Virus record (IMG/VR): IMGVR_UViG_3300022562_001344
Span: 18,277-82,276 of that record
Strand: one strand, 5' to 3'
DNA from: a virus
DNA length: 64,000 bases
This document shows, piece after piece, positions 47,730 to 57,275 of this stretch. How positions within the stretch are numbered: the stretch's first letter is position 1; every line of letters starts with the position of its first letter. The notes below the pieces were generated by a model. The model did no database searches, was not told where the DNA came from, and worked only from the letters and a program-made list of their open reading frames with translations. The position numbers were made by a program, and so were the translations under genes.

Positions 47730-49732
47730 TCCGTCTGCCACGACCCTGGGTCTAGGCCCTCCGGGTCCGCCTCTATCTTGTCCGACGGCCCGACCGCTGT
47801 CTCCGGGGTCCCCTCCCGTGGCGACTCGCGAAGGCCTTCCCTATATTCGTCCTCCGAGATGCGCTGCGTATCCAGCATGGCCTTCATGATCCTGTGGAGC
47901 AGCGCCATCCTTCCCGGAGTTACCGCCCCGTTTGGCCCGAAGTACGCTCCGTTCGGACGGGGGAGCACCGACGCGAGGAGCAGGGACTGTGAGAGGGACA
48001 GCTGCATTGGCTCGGCATTGAAATACTTCTTGGCGGCAGCCTTGATCCCGTACACGCCCGGCCCGAACTCGACCACGTTCATGTAGAGCTCAAGGATCTT
48101 CTCCTTTGACAGCTCTTGCTCCAAGTACGTGGTGAGGACAGCCTCTTGGAGCTTCCGCGAGAGGGTCTTCTCCCTCCCGAGCCACAGGTTCTTTGCGAGC
48201 TGCATCGTTATGGTGCTGCCGCCGCGCGCGAACCTCCCCTCATGTATGTCGGCTTTTAGGGCGTTCTCAAAGGCCTCCACCAGAAACCCATGGTGTCCGT
48301 TGAACCCCGGGTCCTCCATCGTCTTCAGGGACATTGGGACGAACCTGGAGACGAGTTGGATCGGGACCCACTCCGGTGATCCTGGCCCTGTCCTGACTTC
48401 GCGCTCTTTCTTGTCGTAGCCGAGCGCTTTCCTGACGAAAGGTCTTCGAAGGGACTTGACGCTGATCCCGTCCGGAAGGTTTTCCACGGAGCATCCGTTC
48501 TTGAGTTTGATCCTGACGTCCGGCTTCTTTCTGTCCGGTAGGTCCACGTCCACCTGGATCTTCCAGGACAGTTTGCCAGACAATCTCGCTCCCGGCGTTA
48601 TCGTCCTCACGAGAGCTCTTGGCACGGAGTCCAGGACGTCCTGGCAGTCTGACTCGTCCATTTCCGACCGAAGCTGGACTTCTGCCCGCCCGACCTCTGC
48701 TTCCGCATGGACCGTGGCTTTTCCGATGTGGATGTCTGCTACCGCCTGTGTCCCGGAGTCCATCAGTCTGGCGTCTCCAGATATTTCCACCCTCCCCGTT
48801 TCGATCTCCGAGTTCGTCAGTGCTCTGTGAGACGTCCCTATTGACCCAAACCATGCTTTTCCGCTTAGTCCGTCTGTCCGGATCTTTGCCTCCGCCCCAA
48901 ACTTTATGAGCCGTATCCTGCCCGGAATCTCCAGGTGTTTAGCGGACACTGACGCTGCGATCCCTCCGGGCATCCCGCTCATTGAGGCGATCAGATCCTC
49001 CGCCTCCGCCTTCCGTTTTCCGATCTCTGCTATCGCCCTCTTTGCTCGTACCCTGACGGGCGACTTCATTGCGGGGACTGCTGGCATCCTGAACCCGGCA
49101 CCTTCCGTTTCTCTGCGCTCTTCCCTTCTTTCCGGGATCTTGACTTCAGCGTCTTTCACGGTTATCTCGTACCCGTCCTTTTCTTTCCATAGGTCCAGGC
49201 CGGAAAGTCTTACCTCTCTCTTCCCGGATTTCGTTGTGACGAGCTCCGCGTGAGCCTTCCCGTTCTCCCACGAGACCCCGGCCGCAGCTACCTCAGAGTT
49301 TCCCCCGTCCGGGCCTTTCCACACGACTTTGATGCCGTGCACGCTCTTCTTGATTCCCGGGCCTCCGTTTCCTCTCCCGTTCCCTCGTCCGGGCCACCCT
49401 TGGTACATCCGTTCTAGGTCCTTCGCCCTCCCATTCAGGGAGATGGACCCGCCCTCCGCTTGAACAACCTTGACCTTCATCCCGCTCAGCTCGACCTCTA
49501 TCGAGTTGAGGCTCACCTCTTGGCCAGGGAAGAACGGGGAGGTTATCTGCACTTCCTTTAGCCGGACGGACCCCGGATGGATGGACACGTCTCCTGCTTT
49601 CAGGACTAGCCCGCGCCCACGTGCCCACTCTTCTGCTTTGTACCTCGCGTAGTGCGGGGCTGCGGCCGCAGATCCACCCAATGCCGCGACGACGACCACC
49701 GCGTACACGACTGCTTTGTGTCGTTTCTTCAT
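47726..49732 (-). CDS. monofunctional GT51 peptidoglycan glycosyltransferase with AsmA-like N-terminus
   Basis: 668 residues from ATG 49732 (MKKRHKAVVYAVVVV; the in-frame extension to 49888 overlaps the next gene and is rejected). One membrane helix (6-26). Residues about 40-440 have the repeated beta pattern of AsmA-like envelope proteins. Residues about 462-605 are a GT51 domain: catalytic E473 in MEDPGFNGHHG, GGSTITMQLAKNLWLG (504-519), KEKILELYMNVVEFGPGVYG and AAKKYF. No transpeptidase domain. Such enzymes polymerise lipid II in the periplasm. This architecture resembles host envelope proteins of diderm bacteria. Confidence 0.9.
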   Translation of the reverse strand: MKKRHKAVVYAVVVVAALGGSAAAAPHYARYKAEEWARGRGLVLKAGDVSIHPGSVRLKEVQITSPFFPGQEVSLNSIEVELSGMKVKVVQAEGGSISLNGRAKDLERMYQGWPGRGNGRGNGGPGIKKSVHGIKVVWKGPDGGNSEVAAAGVSWENGKAHAELVTTKSGKREVRLSGLDLWKEKDGYEITVKDAEVKIPERREERRETEGAGFRMPAVPAMKSPVRVRAKRAIAEIGKRKAEAEDLIASMSGMPGGIAASVSAKHLEIPGRIRLIKFGAEAKIRTDGLSGKAWFGSIGTSHRALTNSEIETGRVEISGDARLMDSGTQAVADIHIGKATVHAEAEVGRAEVQLRSEMDESDCQDVLDSVPRALVRTITPGARLSGKLSWKIQVDVDLPDRKKPDVRIKLKNGCSVENLPDGISVKSLRRPFVRKALGYDKKEREVRTGPGSPEWVPIQLVSRFVPMSLKTMEDPGFNGHHGFLVEAFENALKADIHEGRFARGGSTITMQLAKNLWLGREKTLSRKLQEAVLTTYLEQELSKEKILELYMNVVEFGPGVYGIKAAAKKYFNAEPMQLSLSQSLLLASVLPRPNGAYFGPNGAVTPGRMALLHRIMKAMLDTQRISEDEYREGLRESPREGTPETAVGPSDKIEADPEGLDPGSWQTD

Positions 49733-49841
49733 CTGGGTCTGTCTTACACTTGCCGGGTGTTTCCCGGATCTCGTTGATCTTTTAATAATGGAAAGCGCCG
49801 CTGCTTCGTAGCGTGACTTCGACTGAAAGGAGTCACGATCA

Positions 49842-51011
49842 ATGCCGCAGACCCAGCCCATGCAATGGAAGAGGGGCGACTTCCACACCTTCTACGCCCA
49901 GATGAAGATCCGCGTCGGCGGCGTGAACGGGAACCAATCCATCGACATCCTCGCCGGGGACGAGTTCGAGTACGATGGGAGCATCGTCAAGTACGCCGGT
50001 GCTGAGTTCCCGCAGCCCGGCCTCCGTGGTGCCGTCAGGGACGGATGGGCGACCCTGGATCCGGACGGGCAGATTCCTGCGGCTTTCTCCGCCGTTAGGA
50101 GCGTTGCTAAGTCCCAGACGATCAACAAGGACTTGAGCCGCGTCCAGCGCACGGCCCCGGTCCCCATGGAGTCCGACAGCCTGGACGAGGAAACCGTTCT
50201 GGAGATTGGCGATCGTTCGGCCGCCATGGACCCGGTTACCGGGAAGGGACACCTCACCAAGGATCACAATCGCCGGAAGGCCTCCATGACCGGCCACAGG
50301 GCGACGCTGCAGAGTATGCAGGTCACTCAGAGTGACCTCGACCAGCAGGACCACACCCCGATCGCCAAGGTCAAGTCCAGGGCCAATCTCGGGGCCGTCG
50401 ACATCACCAAGGGGAACAACTCCGGACTCGCTCGCGAGATCGAGACGCGGAGCCACGAGACCGGATATGGGGCTTATGACGGACCCCGGAGGGGGAAGAA
50501 TGTCGTCGAGCGCGAGGGCGTCACCATCGTCACGAACGTCGGGGACATGGACCGTTCCGTCCAGGTCGGGGACGAGGAGGGTGGCGTCGTTGTCGGAAAG
50601 GTTCGCCACACTGACACCAAGCGCACCCGGGAGGGCGTGGAGGTTCAGGACACGAGCGGCCGCCCCGGAAAGCCCAGGACAGCCGCGAAGGCCAAGGCCG
50701 CTGCCAAGCCCAAGGCCGCTGCCAAGCCCAAGGCCGTCGCCAAGGCCGTGAAGGTCGTGACGAAGCCTGCCAAGAAGGCTGTTTCTCCGGCCCCTACTCC
50801 TGCTTCCGGATCCGCAGCCAAGCTCCGCATCGCGAAGAAGATCTGTTCGGACTTCCCGGAAGATTGGAACTTTTTCGGGAAGACGGAGGACAAACTGGCC
50901 CGGCTCAAGGAGCTCGGGTCCGACCCCGACTTGATCGATGCTCTCTTCGCCTCGGAGAGTTCTTCCGTGAAGTCTGCCCTCCAGAAGGCTTTCCCCGGCC
51001 ATTTCTCCTGA
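49842..51011 (+). CDS. virion-type protein with Ala/Lys-Pro repeat
   Basis: 389 residues, strong ribosome binding site (AAAGGAG). N-terminal domain (1-95) is beta-rich (VNGNQSIDILAGDEFEYDG ... FPQPGLRGAVRDGWATL). The middle is polar. At about 285-320 lies a histone-H1-like AAKPKA repeat, then a C-terminal helical domain (about 335-389, RIAKKICSDFPEDWNFFGKTEDKL). The basic repeat suggests DNA or surface contact. The 109-base gap before it (49,733-49,841) has an A/T-rich TTTTAATAATGG that may be a promoter element. Confidence 0.75.
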   Translation: MPQTQPMQWKRGDFHTFYAQMKIRVGGVNGNQSIDILAGDEFEYDGSIVKYAGAEFPQPGLRGAVRDGWATLDPDGQIPAAFSAVRSVAKSQTINKDLSRVQRTAPVPMESDSLDEETVLEIGDRSAAMDPVTGKGHLTKDHNRRKASMTGHRATLQSMQVTQSDLDQQDHTPIAKVKSRANLGAVDITKGNNSGLAREIETRSHETGYGAYDGPRRGKNVVEREGVTIVTNVGDMDRSVQVGDEEGGVVVGKVRHTDTKRTREGVEVQDTSGRPGKPRTAAKAKAAAKPKAAAKPKAVAKAVKVVTKPAKKAVSPAPTPASGSAAKLRIAKKICSDFPEDWNFFGKTEDKLARLKELGSDPDLIDALFASESSSVKSALQKAFPGHFS

Positions 51012-51026
51012 TTCATCAGGGCTTTG

Positions 51027-51389
51027 ATGCGGCTGTCCTGGCGTATGAGCGTGCCCAGGACAGCCGGCGGGGCCACCGTCTTCATTCAGGAGGAGCTCTC
51101 CAACGCCCGCCGTCAGTGTGAGGCCTTGAAGCGTTCCATGGTGAAGGCCCTGGACCTGATCCATGCCAGCAAGAAGGCCGACCACTTCTATGAGGTGGCC
51201 GGGGACGTCATTCACGCGGCACCTCAGGCCCTGATGGAGCTCGAGCGGTCCTTGAACGCGACGGCCCTTGCCGTGAACAAACTGGACTACGAGGAGCTCC
51301 GCCAGGTGCTTCGTCCGGACAAGGTTGACGAGCTCGAGCGCGTCCTGGAAGATGTTCGGATCAGGATTCCGCGAAGGACCGGAGGCTGA
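51027..51389 (+). CDS. hypothetical helical protein
   Basis: 120 residues from ATG 51027. Three amphipathic helices (SNARRQCEALKRSMVKALDLIHASKKADHF; VIHAAPQALMELERSLNATALAVNKL; DKVDELERVLEDVRIRI). A compact helical-bundle protein found, from memory, in other large phages without known role. It ends one base before the next start. Confidence 0.72.
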   Translation: MRLSWRMSVPRTAGGATVFIQEELSNARRQCEALKRSMVKALDLIHASKKADHFYEVAGDVIHAAPQALMELERSLNATALAVNKLDYEELRQVLRPDKVDELERVLEDVRIRIPRRTGG

Positions 51390-51390
51390 C

Positions 51391-52644
<1,254 letters not shown>

Positions 52645-52653
52645 AGTCCGGTA

Positions 52654-52658
52654 GGAGG
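52654..52658 (+). promoter_or_regulatory. ribosome binding site before an ATT start
   Basis: GGAGG, 6 bases before ATT 52665; no ATG, GTG or TTG fits the frame near it. Confidence 0.7.
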
Positions 52659-52664
52659 CTCCCG

Positions 52665-53108
52665 ATTCCTACGTACGACTATCGCTGCACCAACGATGAC
52701 TGTGTCAACGTCCAGGAAGAGGACGCCAAGATCAGTGAATTCAAGGGTCTTAGGCCTATCTGCATCGTTTGCGGTTCCGAGTGCGAGTATGTCTTCACTC
52801 CTACCATCGTCCAGTTCGCCTTGAAGGACGGTCCGAGTGGTTCCTGGCCGTCCAAGGGAAACCGCTTCAAGAAGTACCGGGCCGACCAGAGCGAGAAGAT
52901 GAAGCGGAAGCAGACGGACCGGTACGGGCATTTGAACCGGGACTGTGTCCCGAACTACCAGGGACAGCTCACGGAGGACTGGAGCGAAGCGCAGTCTCTG
53001 GCGATGAAGGACAAGGATAGGAATCCCGATTCCTTGGCCACGGCCGCCACCTTCAATGGCCAGATCAACAAGGAAAAGAAGAAAAAGGGAAGCCCCGTTT
53101 CTGGCTGA
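52665..53108 (+). CDS. FmdB-like zinc-ribbon protein with apparent ATT start
   Basis: 147 residues if read from ATT 52665; a shorter TTG start at 52821 would remove the whole zinc ribbon. The encoded start is (I)PTYDYRC, matching the MPTYDYRC opening of the FmdB-type regulatory zinc ribbon. Cysteines C8, C13 (CTNDDC) and C35, C38, C42 (CIVCGSEC) are the metal ligands. The C-terminal part (about 60-147) has GNRFKKYRADQSEKMKRKQTDRYGH and a basic tail. ATT is a rare but known initiator (for example infC). Role unknown. Confidence 0.75.
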   Translation: MPTYDYRCTNDDCVNVQEEDAKISEFKGLRPICIVCGSECEYVFTPTIVQFALKDGPSGSWPSKGNRFKKYRADQSEKMKRKQTDRYGHLNRDCVPNYQGQLTEDWSEAQSLAMKDKDRNPDSLATAATFNGQINKEKKKKGSPVSG

Positions 53109-53142
53109 CCGGGTCGGCCTTTAATCCCTCGGCCACGCCGGA

Positions 53143-53805
53143 ATGTCGAGGTCGATCTCCGTATACAGGCGCAAGGACAACCTGGTTGACCTCCTCGTCC
53201 GGCATAGGGCTGGAAAGACCGGGTTCCGCTTCGGGGCTGCGTCCAACTTCGACGCAGCCTTCACGACTTTCGCGACCGTCCCGAATTACGGACTTAGGTC
53301 ACCGTCCGTGCCCGAGGCATACGCCGGGAGCGTTGGCGGCCAATTCCGGGACCAGGCCAGGTTTATCTTCGATCCGGCCGACTACGTTGCCACTGCCGCG
53401 GCTCTCATCGATACCGCCCCCTTCTTCCTGCGCATCGAAGCTAGGAACCCCGACGGGAGCTTCGATACGCCGGAGGCGATGCACCTCATCCTGCCGCCTC
53501 CGATCGAGCCGAGGCGTGCCATCAACCTGCGTGGGACCATTCCGATCGGGGCATCCCTGGCGACGGCGCTCGAGATCCAACTCCCGGGTCAGTGCAACGA
53601 CTTCAGCATCATGAACGACGGCGGAGCGAACATGTTCGTTGCCTTCCATCCGACTGGCGGTGAGTACCAGATCTTCCCGGTCACGGGCGAGTTTTGGACC
53701 ATGGAGCAGTACCTGACGTCCATCTCACAAATCTTCGTCCGCGGCAACGGTGGCACAACCACCGCTTCGATGAATTTCACTCTCAAGAACGACCCCACTG
53801 TTTAG
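53143..53805 (+). CDS. virion structural protein
   Basis: 220 residues, beta-rich, no enzyme motif (FGAASNFDAAFTTF, PEAMHLILPPPIEPRRAINLRGTIP, FVAFHPTGGEYQIFPV). First of a run of small-residue-rich proteins leading to the collagen-like fibre gene, so probably tail, baseplate or neck. TAATCCCTC upstream (53122) recurs before ATG 56882. Confidence 0.65.
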   Translation: MSRSISVYRRKDNLVDLLVRHRAGKTGFRFGAASNFDAAFTTFATVPNYGLRSPSVPEAYAGSVGGQFRDQARFIFDPADYVATAAALIDTAPFFLRIEARNPDGSFDTPEAMHLILPPPIEPRRAINLRGTIPIGASLATALEIQLPGQCNDFSIMNDGGANMFVAFHPTGGEYQIFPVTGEFWTMEQYLTSISQIFVRGNGGTTTASMNFTLKNDPTV

Positions 53806-53843
53806 TGGCCTCTTTATTGGGCCGACCGTCCTAGGAGATCCAG

Positions 53844-54434
53844 ATGACAATCACTCTTGCCAGGGTCGTGAACGAGCAGACGCTCCCTCAGGGCATCTCC
53901 AGGGACGGCTCAATCCTTCTCGACAAGATCGACAAGAGCCAGGGGAACTCGGAGCAGCCTCCGTACGCCCAGGTGCCGAAGCAGAAGCTGTACGTCCCGT
54001 ATGCGAACCCGATCGACACGGCCGTCAAGGGGTACGTGGACCTGGTCATGACCGACGAGGTCATGCTTCAGCTCGCCGCGGACGGGAGCATCGGTGGCCT
54101 GGCTGCCAAGACCCCGCCTGACGTCAGCGTCGCCCTCGTCGCCTCCAACCTGATCGCGACTCCGGTCGTGACGGGAGCCGCGGCCGACGCCCCGGGCGCC
54201 GGCGACATCACGATCGACGGGACTACCTTCCTCTCTGTCTCTCCCGACAGGACCAGGGTCTACCTCACGAATGCTGGCGGCGACATCCAGATCATCGAGG
54301 AGGCCGACTTCGACACTCACACCGCGACCCAGATCATCATTCTGGCAGCGAAGATTACCGGCTCCGTCGCCGCAGGCTGGAAGGCCCAGGTCTTCGCGAA
54401 CTCGAAGTACAGCAACCTCTTCACCGTGACCTGA
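53844..54434 (+). CDS. virion structural protein
   Basis: 196 residues with ribosome binding site AGGAG in the leader GGAGATCCAG. It contains IDGTTFLSVSPDRTRVYLTN and ITGSVAAGWKAQVFANSKYS, a beta-sandwich-like pattern. Family not recognised; co-oriented with tail genes. Confidence 0.65.
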   Translation: MTITLARVVNEQTLPQGISRDGSILLDKIDKSQGNSEQPPYAQVPKQKLYVPYANPIDTAVKGYVDLVMTDEVMLQLAADGSIGGLAAKTPPDVSVALVASNLIATPVVTGAAADAPGAGDITIDGTTFLSVSPDRTRVYLTNAGGDIQIIEEADFDTHTATQIIILAAKITGSVAAGWKAQVFANSKYSNLFTVT

Positions 54435-54454
54435 TCAAGAACGGAGCAGCCCAG

Positions 54455-55288
54455 ATGCGCATTGGAGTCGTACGTGATGACATGGGTCGGGGCCTCCACC
54501 TGGACGACCTCATGCCCAGGAACCAGTACCCCTACGCCAGCCAGGTCGCCGGCCAGTCCCGCGTGATCCGGAAGCCGTCGGACGATGAGCTCGCAGCCGC
54601 CGTCGCAGCTTACCCGGCCCCCGTCTTCCTGCTTGGTTCGGATACGAACGCTGCGGTCGACACATCGGTCAACGACACGCTCAAGATCCGTGCGTCTCTT
54701 CAGGACGCGTACACGTCCATCGCTGTCACGGCCGGGGCGGCCACGGCCAAGACTACGATTCGTGACGATCTGAACACTGCGTTCACTTCCAACGCCCTTC
54801 CCTTCATCGCCTCCGTCGTCGGGACGAACCAGATTCAGATCACGTCGGTCGCTCCGAACGTGGGCCCGGGTGCACTCCTGGACATCGACACGGTCGCGAA
54901 TGGCTCGATCCTCAACACTCCGCTCGGGCTCGCCGACGGCGCGACGGTCACTGGATCGTCCACCGCGGGCCTCGTGTCGGACATCAAGACGGCGGTTTAC
55001 CCGACCGCCGTCACGATCGATGTCTCACAGGCGACGGTCGTCGGTGCGAATGCGGACTTCACGAATCTCTCCGCCGGTGACAAGACTGCTCTCACCGCTG
55101 CCATCGCGGAGCTCGTCGCCCCGTACTTCGTCGAGACGGGTGACGTCCTGAATTCGTTCGCGAACGGGAAGCTTTCCGTGGCGCGGGTCGCCACCTTCCG
55201 TCCGGACGGAGACAGGGCCGGATACCCGACCGGCATCGCGGTCGCCGCCGTCGCGGACGACGGGTCGACTCCCTTCACCTACCCCTGA
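54455..55288 (+). CDS. virion structural protein, paralogue A
   Basis: 277 residues. Shares with the next gene the opening MR-(I/A)-G, a GQSRV(I/L)R(K/R)P(S/T)DDE segment (about 34-47), a GSDTNAAVDTS / GTDTNATVDTT segment, a FxxGxL(S/G)xA stretch and the ending DDGSTPF. The two therefore arose by duplication. Ala/Thr/Val-rich beta structure; a repeated subunit of tail or head surface is likely. Confidence 0.7.
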   Translation: MRIGVVRDDMGRGLHLDDLMPRNQYPYASQVAGQSRVIRKPSDDELAAAVAAYPAPVFLLGSDTNAAVDTSVNDTLKIRASLQDAYTSIAVTAGAATAKTTIRDDLNTAFTSNALPFIASVVGTNQIQITSVAPNVGPGALLDIDTVANGSILNTPLGLADGATVTGSSTAGLVSDIKTAVYPTAVTIDVSQATVVGANADFTNLSAGDKTALTAAIAELVAPYFVETGDVLNSFANGKLSVARVATFRPDGDRAGYPTGIAVAAVADDGSTPFTYP

Positions 55289-55301
55289 TCAGGAGCATGA
55301 A

Positions 55302-56117
55302 ATGAGAGCCGGATTCGTCAACAGGACCGACCTCCCCAAGGGCCTCTACATCGACGACATCGAGAACACTTCCCAGAGGAATTTCTCGAGCCAGCCGAAG
55401 GGCCAGAGCCGCGTCCTGCGCCGCCCCACGGACGACGAAGTTCTGGCCGTCATGGCGGCGCACGCGATCGTCACGATCCGCGGCACCGACACGAACGCCA
55501 CGGTCGACACGACCGGCGCGAACGGGACGAAGCTCAACATCAGGACCTCCGCCTCGGCCGCGTACACCCAGGTGACGGTCACCTCGAACGCCGCCCTCGC
55601 GAAGACCCAAATCGCGGCCGAGCTCAACACCGCGTTCATCAACGCCGGCCTCGGCCTCACCGCCAGGGTCGACGGGTCGAACCGTCTCATCATCGAGACG
55701 ACGGCCGGAGGCCCGGACGCGTACGTCGCGATCTCCGCCGCCAGTCCGTCGACCGCCGCCTTGCACACGGTCCTCGGCCTCGCGGCCGCGGCCACGACGG
55801 GCCTCAGCCTCGCGGCTTTGAGGACCGCGGTCTACCCGACGGCTGCCACGATCGACGTCTCGAGCGCCACCATCCTCGCGCTCTCCACGTTCTCTTTGCT
55901 TGCCACAGCGGCTCAGACCGCGCTCGTCGCCGCCGTCGCGGACGCCGTCGCGCCGAGCTTCACTGAGACCTCCCTGGTTCTCCTGTCGTTCGTGAACGGC
56001 GTGCTCGGGAAGGCAGCGGACGCCGCGTTCCAGCCCGGCGGGACTCGCATCGGCCTCACCGCTGGACCGGCCATCGCTTGCGTCGAGGACGACGGGTCCA
56101 CTCCGTTCACCGTCTGA
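55302..56117 (+). CDS. virion structural protein, paralogue B
   Basis: 271 residues, 13 bases after paralogue A. It carries the same landmarks (QSRVLRRPTDDE, GTDTNATVDTT, AVYPTAATIDVSSATI against AVYPTAVTIDVSQATV). Ends EDDGSTPFTV. No Cys cluster or catalytic motif. Confidence 0.7.
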   Translation: MRAGFVNRTDLPKGLYIDDIENTSQRNFSSQPKGQSRVLRRPTDDEVLAVMAAHAIVTIRGTDTNATVDTTGANGTKLNIRTSASAAYTQVTVTSNAALAKTQIAAELNTAFINAGLGLTARVDGSNRLIIETTAGGPDAYVAISAASPSTAALHTVLGLAAAATTGLSLAALRTAVYPTAATIDVSSATILALSTFSLLATAAQTALVAAVADAVAPSFTETSLVLLSFVNGVLGKAADAAFQPGGTRIGLTAGPAIACVEDDGSTPFTV

Positions 56118-56162
56118 TTTGCGCGTCAGTTCAGTAAGGTAACGGTCTGAAGAGACGGACCG

Positions 56163-56420
56163 GTGCCAGAGCTGATGAACACTCACACGGATTCGGAAGA
56201 GTACGAGACCCACGACATATACCTCGCGGCCTATTTCAAGACCGCCGGGTGCGTCATGGACCGCCGCTACAAGAACGGCCGACGCTGGTACTTCGTTTTC
56301 TCGAACCCGGGAGGAACGGTCCGCGAGCTTCGCGAAGCCTACTTCTCCGGGAAGGCGCAGGTCGTGGCCAAGGACTACGCAAAGGAAGTCCAGGCCATGA
56401 AGGAATTGTGCTTCGAATAA
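56163..56420 (+). CDS. DUF5659-like small protein
   Basis: 85 residues from GTG 56163. THDIYLAAYFKTAGCVMDRR...RWYFVFSNPGGTVRELREAYFSGKAQVVAKDYAKEVQAMKELCF is the compact pattern of the DUF5659 family (from memory), which is common in phages with unknown function. TAAGGT 20 bases upstream may be its -10. Confidence 0.72.
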   Translation: MPELMNTHTDSEEYETHDIYLAAYFKTAGCVMDRRYKNGRRWYFVFSNPGGTVRELREAYFSGKAQVVAKDYAKEVQAMKELCFE

Positions 56421-56437
56421 CGCAACGCGTTATCGAT

Positions 56438-56443
56438 AGAGTC
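56438..56443 (+). promoter_or_regulatory. -10-like box TAGAGT
   Basis: Five bases before ATG 56449 of the broken homing endonuclease gene. Confidence 0.45.
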
Positions 56444-56448
56444 CAGGA

Positions 56449-56866
56449 TGGTCTGGACGATCTACTGTCACATCCACCGTGAGTCAGGGCGCCGTTACGT
56501 CGGGCTGACCAAGCGGACCTGGCAGGAGAGGTGGCGCGGCCATCTTCACGAGCTCTCAGGAAGGCGTGGCGGGACCCGGAGTACCGGAGGCGCCTTTCTG
56601 AGAGCTCGAGAGAGGTGAACGCGCGCCCCGAAGTGAAGGCGGCCATCTCCGCCTCTGCTGTTTCCCGTCCCGGCAAGAGCAGCCGCTTCCGCGGGGTCTG
56701 TTGGAATAAAGCGCTTGAGAGATGGAGGGTCTCCCTCTGGCTCAATGGGAAGACCCTAAATCTCGGGCACTTCGCGGACGAGGAAGAGGCTGCCCGCGCT
56801 TATGATCAGGCAGCCTTGGTCCGGCTCGGCAAATCGGCTGTCTTCAACTTCTCGATAGGGCGCTAA
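56449..56866 (+). pseudogene. broken GIY-YIG / AP2 homing endonuclease
   Basis: Frame 1 (56449-56619) starts MVWTIYCHIHRESGRRYVGLTKRTWQERWRGH, the beginning of a GIY-YIG nuclease, then runs out of homology and stops after 56 codons. A second frame (open 56531-56866) gives RKAWRDPEYRRRLSESSREV, a NUMOD3-like helix, and then SSRFRGVCWNKALERW...AARAYDQAA, a complete AP2 DNA-binding domain. Together they are the parts of a GIY-YIG/NUMOD3/AP2 homing endonuclease, joined by a frameshift and probably a deletion of the rest of the nuclease domain (catalytic Glu not present). Confidence 0.7.
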
Positions 56867-56881
56867 TCCCTCAACCGTGAC

Positions 56882-57271
56882 ATGAGCCGACTCGTGTCCG
56901 CCGGGACGATCGCCTACGCTCAGGCAGATTTCTTTCAGCCGAAGGGTAGCATCAACAGGCTGCCTGGGATTGTTGCCGCTAGCCTCGGCATGACGGTCTT
57001 TGCGAACTCGTCGGTCATGTCCTGGGACCTGGTGGACGGGGGAGGGACCTCGAACGCCAACGTGTCTGCCGGGTCCGTTTACTTCGAGGAGATCTCCGGA
57101 GCCTCCGGTTTCTACTTGGTTCGCTTCTTCCCTGACAGGGTCGGTTTCTGGAGGATAGTCTTTTCCTACCCGGCCCTCCAGCAGGAGGTTCTCCTCGAGT
57201 TCGACGTGGTCCCCGCAAACGTGTTCAAGGCCGTCGCGAAGGGCGGCCTCACAGCTTCGTTCGATCCGTGA
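56882..57271 (+). CDS. virion structural protein, Ig-like
   Basis: 129 residues. One beta-sandwich (SVMSWDLVDGGGT ... GFYLVRFFPDRVGFWRIVFSY) resembling the two domains of the next protein. Likely tail or fibre attachment. No catalytic motif. Confidence 0.65.
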   Translation: MSRLVSAGTIAYAQADFFQPKGSINRLPGIVAASLGMTVFANSSVMSWDLVDGGGTSNANVSAGSVYFEEISGASGFYLVRFFPDRVGFWRIVFSYPALQQEVLLEFDVVPANVFKAVAKGGLTASFDP

Positions 57272-57275
57272 TGAC

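Noticed and set aside
42356-49732. Idea that this stretch is bacterial DNA (contamination or prophage edge)
   Set aside because: It is continuous with small phage genes of the same style, shares the TANNNT start boxes, the RVA-xx-FLE and LFR motifs with phage genes on either side, and no tRNA, integrase or attachment repeat is seen. A chimera check is still listed in the findings.
49733-49888. N-terminal extension of the GT51 gene
   Set aside because: It overlaps the promoter and start of the divergent gene at 49842 and adds a Cys/Ser-rich stretch before the natural MKKRHK membrane start.
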